Assembly (NCBI GenBank): GCA_030998015.1
Contig: JARWMV010000239.1
Location: 1 to 64,000 of the forward strand
Direction of reading: 5' to 3'
DNA: 64,000 nucleotides
DNA from: Ceratorhiza oryzae-sativae
Lineage: Eukaryota > Basidiomycota > Agaricomycetes > Cantharellales > Ceratobasidiaceae
Part shown: one piece after another, positions 23,344-35,132 of the stretch
Numbering within the stretch: position 1 is the first letter of the stretch
How the letters are laid out: every line of letters starts with the position of its first letter
Made by a program: the position numbers and the translations under genes
The notes under the pieces: model-generated
The model's input: only the letters and a program-made list of their open reading frames with translations
Told to the model about the DNA's origin: nothing
Database searches by the model: none

Positions 23344-24900
23344 CTAATAACCCATGATGGTAGAAAGCCACTTTCTGATGAAACACAGCGAACACAGCGC
23401 ATCGCTGGCGGCAGGTATCGGGCGGCCATTCATAGAGTTAAATTGACCCTTGAACGCGTATTCTTCGGCGTAGTACTCATACGAATCTGCGTTCCGGACC
23501 GCAGAATCGGGGTGTATTATAGCGGCCTTTTGGCAATGGGCAGTTCCGTAGACAATATCCCCCGTATTGGCTTCGATATGAGTCGCTCTTTGCGTGAAAT
23601 CAGGGAAGAGATAGCTGGACGCGTATAACTAGCTACTCACTCATGAATCAAAGTACCAGCTGAATTTGAAGGAAAGAGCATTCATCAACCCGTCATCTAA
23701 AGATTTCGGATGTTACTTGCCTTGGGTATCAAATTCATCGATCACAGATTCCTCCTCGAAAAATCCATTGCAAAGGTGTATTATCCACGGGGCATCAATA
23801 TCCTTTTTGCCGGAATACGCCGACCAGTTTTGCTGTTCAGCATTTTCACTGCAAAGGCAGCTATACTATTATTATTGAGTTTTGGTCTTAGCCAAAGTCG
23901 TTTGAACGATATAGCATAAAACTCACTTGATATGATTCAAACGGCTGGATCGATTGATAAACACGTCTGACCCAAGCTCTCCTTTGCCTGGAATAGGCAC
24001 CAAACCATTTTCTTAACAAGTCAGACTTCTTCGGACCATTAATTAAACTGTCCAAAGCTTTGATCCTCATCCAGTCCGCAAGACTAGCGGCCTTTCTGAT
24101 GATTTTCTGCTGGTCTTGGTTACAGTGAGAGAAGTCGAAATCCGCAGTAGTGGAGTTGGTTGTGCGCGCAACATTGCTATCCCTAACCTCCATCTCGGAT
24201 CCTCGAGTGTTTGAACCCGGTATATAGATTTCAGCTGTTGGTAGGGTCCTGAACTGTGCGAGAGTTGGTTTGCCATCTGCTGTGACAAGTTGGACATATG
24301 GAGGCAGCAGGACCTGGTATGTACCAGATTCAGAAATGCTATAGTATTTAAATACTATGCATCAATGGGAAAAGGGTCAAGTAGTTGATTCGTTACCGAC
24401 TGATATGGGATACTCACATTCGAAGGTAATGCGATATCTGTCCCCTGGGCGAACTTCCAAGAATCTTTTAGCCTTCGCTGCAGCTACCGCATCCCACTTA
24501 ACCTGAGCGATGATGTCAGAAAGTACACGATGGTCCAAGCGTGAATCTATAGTTACCCGGACACCTTTAAACCATGGATCGCCGCGACTTTTGTCCCTGT
24601 TAGCCAAGTAAAACCTTGGTAAAACATGCGTCGTCTCGATAAGAAGAGAATTTGGGGAGTTAAGAATTTGATACGACACTGTTCCTGCATTGAACACTGT
24701 AAACTCGAGAAGGATGCCTCTGGAGCTGCGAGTTTCGACTGTATATTCAATCAGTAATTGAAACGATCGTACTCGTGTACTAGCAAACCTTTGAGCTCAA
24801 CGTCAACGTCTATAACACGGATTTCATTATCGAGCCAAGGGGCCGCAATGACCCTAAGGGCCAACTGGGCTATGAGAATCACTGAATAAGTAAATAGCAT
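23344..24900 (-). CDS. secreted deuterolysin-type metalloprotease (M35)
   Basis: Six exons: 24789-24900, 24418-24738, 23927-24354, 23721-23832, 23641-23659 and 23344-23587; 411 aa. It is a zinc endopeptidase of the M35 (aspzincin) family, acting outside the cell. The signal peptide is MLFTYSVILIAQLALRVIAA. A propeptide-like beta domain ends ESGTYQV. The catalytic domain begins near HCNQDQQKIIRKAASLADW. The zinc motif HEATH (about residues 330-334) is interrupted by an intron after the second base of the Glu codon. The third ligand Asp lies in NTGDIVYG, followed by the family hallmark NADSYEYYAE. Intron 4 is GC-AG (AG|GCAAGT) and exon 5 is only 19 nt. A 35-residue C-terminal extension with CSLC is unusual. 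A TATAAAA element lies at about 24949-24955. Confidence 0.9.
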
Positions 24901-25995
24901 GAAGTAGAAGATGAGATGGTATGTAGGAGATGTGCAACCACGCTTGTATTTTATATGCTTGCGCTCCGCTGACGCTCTCCGTAGACGATAAGCGCCGGTG
25001 GATGATTTTTGATTCGGTCGCCCCCCTCCGATACGGGATATCAATACCACCAACCTTTTGCAGCTTAGTTGACGAAAGCCCCAGGCACGCATTATGAGCG
25101 CCGAAGAGAAAGGGGTAACATTTACAGATCTACGCACGAATCTATTGCACGGGCTTGTCGTCCCGCTGCGGTTCGGTTTCATCTGGGTAAGTAGTTGAGC
25201 CCCTATCGTAGTCTCGATTGTTCTGTCGCACCCGTTACATGATGGGCTGCAAATTTTAAGCACGGTTTGTGTAGCGTTCGTGCATAGCACGTGTTTATCA
25301 AGTCTACTCTTCTCGGCCCAGCCACCCATCTCTCTGAGCATTTAGCCATATGTTTGCGGCCCGCTTGTTGATATCTACACTATGAATATATGTATATCAG
25401 GTTATATGCGCGGAGCGCAGTGTGCCTAAGACGAGTAAAAGGGTATGATATATTCAAGTGTGCAGATAACTACCTACGGAGCGAAACAGAGCTCCTTATA
25501 TACACGAAAAAGAGACGTTCTAGTACATCGTAGAACGTTACAGTAAGTACGAGATTCCTACTACACGAGTCATGCGATTGCTAGTTCATTCTAGTATATT
25601 CGACATGTACTTATGTACTTATACATTTGTATTCTACACCGCTATTGAACAATTCGCGATGTATGTCTCTCGTTGATAAAAAAAAAACAAGAGGCCAATA
25701 TATGCACTCGTTCACAACAGAGACTGGCCATGCCGAAGAATCGATAAATATAACAAGGGGAACAGCCACCTCCTAAGGTACTCTAACTCGTGCCATACTC
25801 TCTTTCCATCTGCTGTTCCTTTGCAATAGAATAATTTAGCCCTTACTCCTCCGATTTTCGCAAGCGCTTTAGTCCATATACAGCATTGTCCAATCTATTG
25901 CTAATATAATGATGGCAATGGTGATAGTTTGGATGAAAAATCCACCAAAAAAACAGACCTGTAATACAAGTCGCGAAAAGGACACAGACAGCAAG
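24901..25995. other. intergenic, AT-rich
   Basis: The 196-codon minus-strand ORF ending at 24751 runs through the protease signal-peptide exon in the same frame. Its upstream part is taken as 5' leader, since the better ATG is 24900. AT-rich DNA with short palindromes (GGAGC...AGCTCC at about 25478) fills 25380-25860; it may be an old LTR but no partner was found. Confidence 0.35.
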
Positions 25996-26374
25996 CTAGT
26001 AAAGCCCATCGCTCCATGAGCAACGTGACTCAAAAGGTCCACTCCTCTCACAAAAATTGTCGAATCTCTCTCTCTTCCCTTTATCGGTCATGAAACACTA
26101 GCAATTTTCGTAAGCGTCCCACTCAAAATGTCATAATTTCAAACACGCTTACCTTCTTTTCCTTCTCAAGATATTCACCCCCCACGTTCCCGCAGATTAT
26201 CTTGGTATCTAATGAATTCTTGGTCCCATCCTTGCGCCAACAATCGCATGTGGCTCGGTATAGCACAGTTACAATGTCCTGTGAGGCATCGGCGGGCTGC
26301 TGGCAAGGCACAGCTTGCACACAAAGTGCCAAACCAAGAAACAAGGTGGTGCTGCTAAGGACGGCGAAGCGCAT
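25996..26374 (-). CDS. small secreted cysteine-rich protein, 107 aa
   Basis: Two exons, 26153-26374 and 25996-26097, joined in phase 0 through a GT-AG intron (GTAAGC...GCTAG). The signal peptide is MRFAVLSSTTLFLGLALCVQ, with likely cleavage near AVP. The mature part has seven cysteines (24, 43, 45, 61, 75, 90 and 100), including a CDC motif, and is charged and hydrophilic. Without splicing, the first exon would run into a hydrophobic nonsense tail; the spliced reading adds three cysteines and a clean stop, which supports the model. No family is recognised. Size, secretion and cysteine content are those of fungal effector candidates, and that role is inference only. Confidence 0.7.
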
Positions 26375-29035
26375 CTTCCTGAAATAGGCTATTAAACAAT
26401 TATTATCATCTTTATTTGAAAGAGTTCAAAAGGACTGACCTTTCGATGAGGTAAATTGAGCTGGAACGCGGATGGTGAGCAACCGATGCGACTTCAGCTT
26501 TTATGCTCGCGGAATGGGATGGTGTTTAGACGGAGCATACGGCAAACGTATGTTGCTTCGGTAACCGCAGACTGGAAAGGTACAAACCCGCATATTCTAC
26601 GGGGTCGGAGTTGCATGGCCGGACGTCGGGTAGTTCCCGTGTGACAGCGGACACGGCTTTTCCGGAGCGGAGAGGCTCGTCCGACGTTTTGCCACCAGCA
26701 ACCATCGAGCAAAAAGGGGTAAAAGGGTATTGAATGTCAAAAAAAAAATGGCATAGCCCGCTGAATGAAAGGGTTCATTGAAAGCATGTCTTGTGCCGAG
26801 TCGGGATTGGTATGCCTTGCTGTGATCCATGACATCTACCGCATGTGCCACCCATTCCCCACGAATTGTGAAAAAATGTGCATGCTAAGCCGGGCTAGCC
26901 CATGTTTTCAATAGCGCTGCGCAAAATTAAAAGCTACTCATCGCTGATAAGGGTGGTTGTGTGCACATGTCTCCCCAGCATGTGGATGTAATTGCGTCTG
27001 AAAGTTCTAAACTATGCTCAAGGTTGAGTGAGGTGGTTCCTATAGCGAAAACACGGTTCTTGAATAGAAGATTTATGCCTGTGGTTCGACCATGGCACCG
27101 ACCAAACGAAATATCTCCTGGACTAATTCATGTCTACTCCATCTTCTCACGCACTGCATCTGATTAACCGACATTTAGTCTTTCAGATATTCAAGGCCAA
27201 TGAACATCTACACTCAAACGTCAGCCTAAGTATTGGTACTCAAAGTGCGCGTCTTTCGACGAGATTCTTGATGTCTAGTACGGAGGCGCTTACAATGTCC
27301 AGAGTGTCACGAAACTATTGTCGTGACCGATTCATTTGCCTGCTTAATCAATCAGACGAACGTTGAGCGACTGGTTTCAATAGTATCCTCGTATCCCAGA
27401 CTTATGCAGCAAGAAGTTGGTTCTGCACGCAGTTGCCGTCTGACCAACCCGTGTGAAGTGCATATACGGTTAGATGATGAGTTGGATAGAAGAGTTAGTT
27501 ATTGACAATTCAAGGATTGTCTTGTTGCGGAGTGGATATAGTGCTTCTAGCTGAGATGATCGACAATACGCTGGTTGACACCCCTAACCCTACCCCGTTC
27601 AATCCTATTACAAGAAACCATCAACAAACAAGCGACCCCTGATGGACAAAGATGTTGCTCGAGGTAAGGGAATAGTATTGGAGTTAAGCACCAATGATAG
27701 GTGTGTTGGTCGGTTAGCCGGAACCATCTCGGCCTTTGCGCCACTCCCGAGTTGTGGAGATTGGTTTAGGTAACAGGGATCAACGGAAAAACTGCGTGGT
27801 GGTTAGTGGGAAGTAAAATCTGGAACAGCCTTAGAAGTAGGTGTATTGGAGGATCCGTTGATGTCGATGTAATGGAGATGGCTTAATTTAATCGTGGATT
27901 GTATTCTCTAATAATAATATGTCTTGGTTCCCTGTTGCTATTATGATCTTATCTCAAATTACAATTCCTCCGGGATGCTTGTGGTCATCATTCTCCACAC
28001 AGGGTTTGCATAACTTGGCGACACATGATGCAACATTCAAATAGCGACATATGCAACGTATCTATGAATGGTATTATTCATGTACAAACCCCGCAACGTC
28101 TTTTGACGACTTTGAGTTATTTCATTGATAGAATTTAGGGTTAAGGATGAGGGCGTGCATCGATTCTAACACCTGACATCAAAGCCTCCATTATCCACTA
28201 AACCCACTCTCCCTTAACAGCTCCGTAGTCAAGGTCTGACGAGAGTCGATGAGGCAAGGAGATCATCGCGTGTATGCGCCGATATTCTATCTGTTCGCTT
28301 CGCTGGATAAACAGAGTCCCCACTTGTGAGTTCGTGTACCGGTGCTGCGCGGAGCCCATGATCCTAGTTGCAAGAATGCTAATTTAGAGAAATTTCATGT
28401 GTGAAACGCTTTTGAATGTTTTGGTTTTCAAAGGCGAATCAGGTCAAACACCTTCCTCTGAGGGGCCAGAATGTGCCGATAATGTAAGATTTGATATCTA
28501 TATGCATTGTATCATTTCTCATTCACATTAATATGACAGGGCCTAGTGCTACCATAATTAAACCCGCTGCCCATTCTCATTATAGCATAATCAATAGCAC
28601 GAGATACTGAGAAGATAAAATGAAATGAGATAATTGAAAGTTGTCTGAGCGCTTAAGTTTGATAGACTACGGAATAATAAGTATATGCATAGCTTTATCC
28701 GGTTATCAAAAGTCCTTTGGTGGCCAGATAGGAATACTGGTTACTATAGGATACCCCCGTAGGTAGGAAACTAATCACAAAATCGCAATCTGTGCTGACA
28801 ATCCTGAGATAGATAAGCTTGACTCGTGGTAAGCAATCACGAGAAAATATCTATGCTTGCGCTAGGTACACAGCAATATATGTAGCGGAAAAGACTGCGC
28901 CCCGACGTTATCAAGTCATTGGCTATACTTCCTCGAACGTAAACATGCTATCGGAACTGGGGGGCATTCACACCAAGTAAGGACAAACAATGCTAAGCGC
29001 TCATCACCCATCGTAATCGACTCCAGTTGTCGACC
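26375..29035. other. 2.7-kb gap, no supported gene
   Basis: Only scattered ORFs of 60-85 codons occur, none with motifs or splice-consistent continuation. 27900-28900 is AT-rich. A single CCCTAACCCTACC near 27580 resembles telomeric repeat but is far too short to mean anything. Confidence 0.4.
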
Positions 29036-31992
29036 ATGGCGACCCTGCCCGATTCTGGCTTTCCTCCGGCGATTCCCTTGTCATACACAATTGAAGGGTG
29101 TAGCTCATACTCTTCTAAATACCCGCCTGAACATATTCTGGTGATTCGCATAGAGGTTGGATGCTTGGCCGGGTTCTCACCACCGTATGCTTGGTTATCA
29201 GGTTGACCGCCCGGAGGATGTGAGCAGCCGATGGACAACCGAGCGACATTTGAACCCTGACGTCAAAGAGTCTCACTGGGTTATGCTTCGTCTGGACCAG
29301 ATGAGCGTCGTTCGTGCGTTGGCCAACCTCATCTTCTAACAATTTCATATTACTCACCCCCGTTCAGTGACAATTACTTTCGGCAAGGTCGTACCGTTTC
29401 CGGCATAAATTGCGCTCGGCTGATGGCATCCTCAGTTCAAACAACCACACCCATGCAACATCTCCTCATTCCGGGTCTTTGGTGGTCTTGGCACCAAGGA
29501 TCACGAGATGCGCGAACTTCTGAGCGCGAAGCTCAACGATGACAGCAATGCCCAGACATTTTCACTAAACTTCAAGACATCGCCTTCAGATGTGGCGTTT
29601 CCGTGCCGTTATATTAAAATATGCCCCATATCGTGAGTATTGTGCTTAGGTCGGGCAAGCGTTCTAACTCCCAATAAGCGCACACGGCAAAAGCTACAAC
29701 ATGAGTATTTGGCATGTAGCACTGGCTGGAGTGTCAACGCCGCCTTTTGTAAAAGAAGTATATGAAGCCTTTCTCGCTGTGAGTATCCCCCCTCCCTGGA
29801 CCCTGTATCACTTGGGTAATACTCATATATCGAATACAGCACAAGAATAACCAAACCCTCCACCTGATCCTTAAACACCTTCGTCGGAACAATTTCCTTG
29901 CAGCCCACTCCGCTCTACTTGCACAAACTAATGCCCTGGTCGAGCACCCTCGAGTTACCGAGCTGCACGATGCACTTGTCCTGCATGCAGATCTTGCCAC
30001 ATCCGAAGAAATCGTGGAGCGAATGGCGCGGGAAGACGGATTATTCGAGTATTGCGCGCGGGTATCTCCACCTGAGTGCGCTTGGAAACGTATTACCCCT
30101 CATGGACCCGTACCTCCAGCCAGGGGCGGCCATCAACTCTGCCTAGACTCAAATAATGGTGTAATTTACTTGTTCGGAGGCTGGGATGGTGCGTCAACAT
30201 TCGCACCCAGGGATTATTGGCGATCAACTTGATTACAGGATCCAAGAATTTTGCCGATTTTTGGTCCTACTCGATTGTAGACTCTCAATGGACGATGCTA
30301 AGCGAAGACACGTCTGTCGATGGCGGCCCCAGCGCTCGAAGCTGCCATAACATGGTTTATAGCTCTTCAAATGGAAATATTTACGTTCTAGGTCAACTCA
30401 AGGAGGCGCCAAAAGCAGGATCAAGTCCGCACCCACAGAGAGGAGACGGCGACTTTTTCGTATATTCTACGCGCGGACCCGGGCGCGGAGTTTGGACAGA
30501 ACTTAATTTCAATGGGCTTGTAGGTTTAATTCGTCTGCTTGTTTATTCAATCGATAAAAATGACAAAATCGTCAGGAAGCCGCTGGTGGGCTGCCAACTT
30601 TATCAGACCACCAGATGGCAATCGATGAGGAAACGAAAATGATGTACGTGTTTGGCGGGCGTGTTGACAACCCAACAGAGAGAGATGGACAACAAATCTA
30701 TTCCGGGATGTATTCTTTCCATATGGATAACAAATCGTGGGCACATCTCTTGTAAGTTCCCAATATCCTAGCTTAATATCATGATGAAGAACCTTGTCAG
30801 TTCAGACCCCGCGCGGCCAGACGGGTCTCTTACTCGTCTAAATATACATTCCCGCATAGGTAGCTGTTCATGTGTTGCTACTTCTGCAGCTGATGAGCTC
30901 GATATTCCAGGCCATGGGATGGTCATTTATCCAGCAACCCATGAAATATTCATCGTCGGTGGGCGGAGAAGTAGTGGCAAGTTTCAGCCCGACATGCAGT
31001 CCTTCAACCCCTCCACTAGTGTCAGTCAAAGGCTGCCATTTGACTCTGCGATTGCGAATGCTGCGAGCGCACCACGAGTTTGCATTGATGAGGCCCTGGG
31101 AGAGATTTACGTGTGAGCTATATGCGTCTAGTTCGAGCCATTCCTGCTGAATCCAGCCTGCCCTCGAATGGAAAATAGATTAATCTGGCAAAACTCGGAG
31201 AGAAACCGCGATGTCCCTCATCTCCCTATTACTGAGCCAGCAACCTTTGCGACTTATCATATAGCACAGAAACGCTGGGTTCGATCCGAGCCGCGATTTG
31301 GCCCAGGCAGCAATACGCCAAGTGGAGATGTGTGGGAAGGACTCGAGCTTCCGAGGCCAAGGTCTGCTCATCAAGTAGTCTACGACTCCACAAATAAGGT
31401 GTTTTATATGTGTGTCTTGATCCATGACGTCGATTTCAAGGCTTATTCATTACGATCATAGGTTTGGCGGGAACCCAAGAGAGGACGGGATGCCTCGACT
31501 GAATGATTTATGGTCAATGAGGCTTATACGGCAAGTTTTGTTCCGTCTACGACAATTGTTCGGCTAAGTGATGCTACCGAACCAGGCCAACGGTTGACGA
31601 ATTACTGAGGAAGGCTTTACTAGCTGTTCGCAAGTTCAGGTATATTACTAGTTTATTCCATATAAATTTGAATTGACATGCATTTCAGGTTCAAGAAGAT
31701 GTGCGACACTGCGCCGCCCTTTGACGCGCTGACTTATCTTCAGACCCAACTGGCTGAAGTTGTGGATCAAACAGACGAAGACGAATCAGCGGAGCTACGT
31801 TCGATGCTGTCCTATCTGTTGGGCAAGTCTACAAACGGCACATCAGATACGGGAAGCCAAAAGGAAGACTTTCAGTCGAGCGAACAGGACAGGAGAGAAC
31901 GGCGAGAGCTGTTTGATTTTTTGATGCAGTTTGTGGCGCCCGACCAAAGAGAGCCTGAGACGGAGCTCAGTGATATTATCGATAGCGTTTAG
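29036..31992 (+). CDS. muskelin orthologue (CTLH/GID E3 ligase subunit)
   Basis: Thirteen exons: 29036-29140, 29202-29313, 29368-29387, 29436-29632, 29679-29778, 29840-30188, 30239-30519, 30576-30751, 30801-31112, 31179-31409, 31462-31530, 31586-31639 and 31689-31992; 769 aa. Muskelin is the kelch-repeat substrate-side subunit of the CTLH (GID) ubiquitin ligase in animals and of its counterpart in many fungi. The domain order matches: an N-terminal discoidin-like domain (SSRWTTERHL, TITFGKF, SFRVFGGLG, SIWHVALAG); a LisH/CTLH-type helical region (LILKHLRRNNFLAAHSALL); then kelch repeats (GGHQLCLDSN, YLFGGWDG, FADFWSYS, GGPSARSCHNMVY, YVFGGR, MFGGNPRED) and the C-terminal TYLQTQLAEVVD helix region. 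Exon 3 is 20 nt. Intron 11 is GC-AG (CG|GCAAGT). Length is close to animal muskelin (about 735 aa). Confidence 0.93.
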
Positions 31993-32522
31993 CCTATTTT
32001 GTATGCATATGAATGTATCATGTTGTATCATGTTACTGGGTAGAAACCCTCGTTGATAGTGGCCCTAACGTACAACAATTTTTTTAAATGTTGCAAGCTG
32101 GCTTGACCGCGTAGTTGAGTCTTGCTGCGTTAATCAAACTGTCGTCAATGCTGCAGCAGCACAAGGGAAAGCGAGGATACTCTTAGAGGGTACGGGCTCG
32201 CCACCGTCGACGTGACCGTGAGTAGCGAATTGCCCTATTGGATGACTGCCCAAGTTGAAACATCCTTGAACTCCAATCCAATTACACGCCCCACGCACGC
32301 ACAGCTAAGTAATCTCGATACCCAAAGTCACGAAAGAAAATCCAATAAGGTTAGTGAAAACCACAAAAATGAAGCAAGGCAGAAAGAATAGGTCGTAAAT
32401 CGTAGAAACTCGTAATACAACATGAAAGAGGAATAGATACACAAATATGCATCCGGCCACAGGTATGTGCAAGGAAAAGAGATGAATAAAACGAACGGAT
32501 GAGCTCAGCTAGAAACCCCAAA
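31993..32522. other. convergent intergenic region
   Basis: The 3' ends of the muskelin gene and the coiled-coil gene face each other here. Nothing else was seen. Confidence 0.5.
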
Positions 32523-35132
32523 TTATTGTTCCTCTTCAACCAAACTCGGGATCACCCCCTCGGCTTCTATCGCAAAGCTCAACGCACGAGAGATCTTCCT
32601 CTGCTGCTGTGACGAAGCCGAGTTCGGTCGGCGAGGGGGCATGCCAAGACCCAGAGCTCGCATCTCGGCGTGCATCCCACTCGCAGGATCACCCATGCCG
32701 CGAAGCATCGGCATAGGTACTGGTGGTGTCGAGACCGATCGACCAAAGCCCATGGTTCGGAAAGACTGCAACTCTCGTTGCAGCTCGGTGATTTGTTTGC
32801 GCGACTGGTCCCGTTCCCATTCTGCTCTCCCCAGTTTCTGCAAATAAGGCTAAGTCTATGTTTGACGTCGAAACGCGTCCAGCTCACCTGAGCAACTCGA
32901 TCAATCTCTGCCTTGACTTCATCAACATAGCGCAGCTTTTGCTTGGCGTTGGAGGTGGCTAGAATCTTCTCAGTCAGATTCTGCAGCCGATCGAGCTCAT
33001 CATCGCCTAGACCAAGCTGGACTATTTCAGCTACAAGAGTCTCGTAGGCCTCTTCGTATCGGTCGACGCGGTCGAGGGCTTCCATCATTCTAGTGGAATG
33101 CATTATTAGTAAGATGGCGATGCCGAGCCGAAATGTAAGCCTCACTCATCCCTGTCCCCTCTTAACCCCTGTTCGACACTTTCCAGCTCGTTAATTCTCC
33201 ACTGAGCCTTCTTGGTGTTTACCTTTTCCTTCCTCAAAGCTTCCTCGAGACTCCCAATCTGGCTCCTCAAGTCTCCAATCTGCTCTCGCAACGCCTGTTC
33301 CCTCGCCTGACTTCCGTTCAAGAGTACGGCTCGAGCTTCATGTTCGGCCAGCGACAGGGACACAGCTTCCATTTTGACCTTATAAGCCTCATAATCGACC
33401 GTAAGTCGCTTGTGTTCCTCCTCAAGCTGGCTCAGAGCGAGCTGGGATTGAGGAGATGGCTGAGAGGATTGGGACCGGACGCGTTCGAGCTCAGACTGGA
33501 GTAGTGCATACTCGGTCTGCAGACGCGAGTGCTCGATCGATCGACGGGCGTATTCGTCGGCGTCCATTGCAGCATCAACGAGATCCTGCTCCATAGATTC
33601 CTGTTCCTCTCGCAGCGTTGCGCATTCGGCACGCAGCCGGGTGATCTCGAGCTCCAGTGAGATAGTTCGCGAGTCAGGGGAGTGTTGGGGGGAGGAAATT
33701 TGGATGGTCGATGGTCCAGCAAGAGACTCAAGCCTGCGGATCTCGGCCTGTTGTTCGCGAACCAGCGCCAGCAACCGGTCCACATCCCAATGCCTATCAA
33801 TTCCTTCAACCTCAACCCATCTCTCCAGTTGTCGAGCTTGAATTTCGTCTTTCAGCTCCGCAGTTTCGTCCCGTGCCATCCGCAAATCCTCCTGTAGATC
33901 TTCCACCATCTTCGCTTTGCCTTTCAGAGCTCTTCGAGTTTCTCGAATTTCTCTTTCCTTCTCCATTAATTGAGCGTATAGAGCTCCGTAGGCCAGGGAG
34001 TACTTTTCGACCAGTCCCTTTGCGTACTCCAGCTCCTCGCTGGCCTGAAACCCCGACGCAGCTCGCTCTCCCAAAGCAGATTCCGCCTCGGCTTCTGCTT
34101 CTCGTGCGCGCTCCTCGGCAGCGCGAACTCGTTCTTTGTACGCTCGAACTCGCTCATCATAAACCTGCACGCGTCGCTCGTAGACTTGGGCCTGATCCTC
34201 GAGTTGTGCTATTCTCGAGTCGCGGTCTTGAACTCGAAGCTCCAAGTCTTGCGAGACTCTTCGGGAGTTGTCTCGCTCACGGAGGCGGGAGGTATAGCTA
34301 ATTAGGGTCGTACGAGCAACATCAAGTTGCGATTGGAGGGAAGCGATTTCCAACGTAAGCTAAAGGACAAGACCTGGTTAGCAGAGCAATTACGTCAGAC
34401 GACTAGAACACACCTTGCGCTTCTCACTGGCATGGATCCGTTCCAAATCTTCAAGTTTCCGCTCGGCACCGTTGAGTTTGCCCGAGCGCTCATTCAACTG
34501 TTTCAACGCCGTCTCGGACCGCTCGAGCTGTCAAGCCCTATCAGTATCAACCCTCTGCCAATCAGTGATAAGACTCACAGCCGTCCTCAAGGCCGCTTCC
34601 CTCTGTGACGCAACACCTACCCCAAATCACCCAGATTAGCCAACCCAACACCCAACCACCCCGGAATACACCTACGTTGCTCTCGCTCGAGTTCGGCATA
34701 CTCGCTCTCCCGGACAAGTTTCTCCCTCACTAGCTCTTGTGCTCGAGCTTCTGACTGGGTGGACCGTTCTTGAAGTTTGACCAGCTCCCGTTGGTGGTCC
34801 TTACGGAGCTTGGCATTTTCAGCACGCAAGGTATCGACCTGCGAGGCATGTGAGCCAACCGGATAACATAAACTGGGCACGGGAGGTTACCTGAGTCCGG
34901 AGGGCTGCTGCGCCGAGTGTCGGTTGGGAGCCAGAAACCTTGCGCACAGCCGGCTCAGGCTGGGCGCCAACTTTCTTTGTCAGTCGAGGGAGACCGGAAG
35001 CTACACACCATCGAACGAATAAGCACGGGAAAATGGGAATAAATAAAAAATGGAATAGGGCTTACGAGGGACGACATTCTCCTTCTCCTTGTTCGTCTTG
35101 AGGTGTAGGACACCCTGTTTGGGAGCATCCAT
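32523..35132 (-). CDS. long coiled-coil protein, 740 aa (possible HMMR-C-like, spindle or cytoskeletal)
   Basis: Eight exons: 35066-35132, 34891-35000, 34676-34838, 34579-34616, 34414-34527, 33146-34359, 32888-33089 and 32523-32837. Phases agree throughout. A basic, Ser/Pro-rich N-terminus (about 60 residues, KTNKEKENVVP, RLTKKVG) precedes an almost continuous coiled coil from VDTLRAENAKLRKDH to about residue 630, rich in E, R, Q and L. A stretch near the C-terminus (LATSNAKQKLRYVDEVKAEI) recalls the conserved C-terminal block of hyaluronan-mediated motility receptor proteins, which bind spindle microtubules. That link is tentative. The last 60 residues are Met/Pro/Ser rich and uncoiled (STPPVPMPMLRGMGDP). 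It could also be a kinetochore, spindle-pole or vesicle-tethering protein. Confidence 0.8.

Noticed and set aside
24930..25341. N-terminal extension of the M35 gene by about 147 codons
   Set aside because: An in-frame ORF exists, but the ATG at 24900 starts a textbook signal peptide and the extension reads like untranslated leader.
27570..27592. Telomere-like CCCTAACCCTA
   Set aside because: Only one and a half units inside ordinary sequence; no array.
33711..34301. 196-codon plus-strand ORF opposite the coiled-coil gene
   Set aside because: It mirrors the repetitive Glu/Arg/Leu codons of the minus-strand coiled coil and has no start context or motif.
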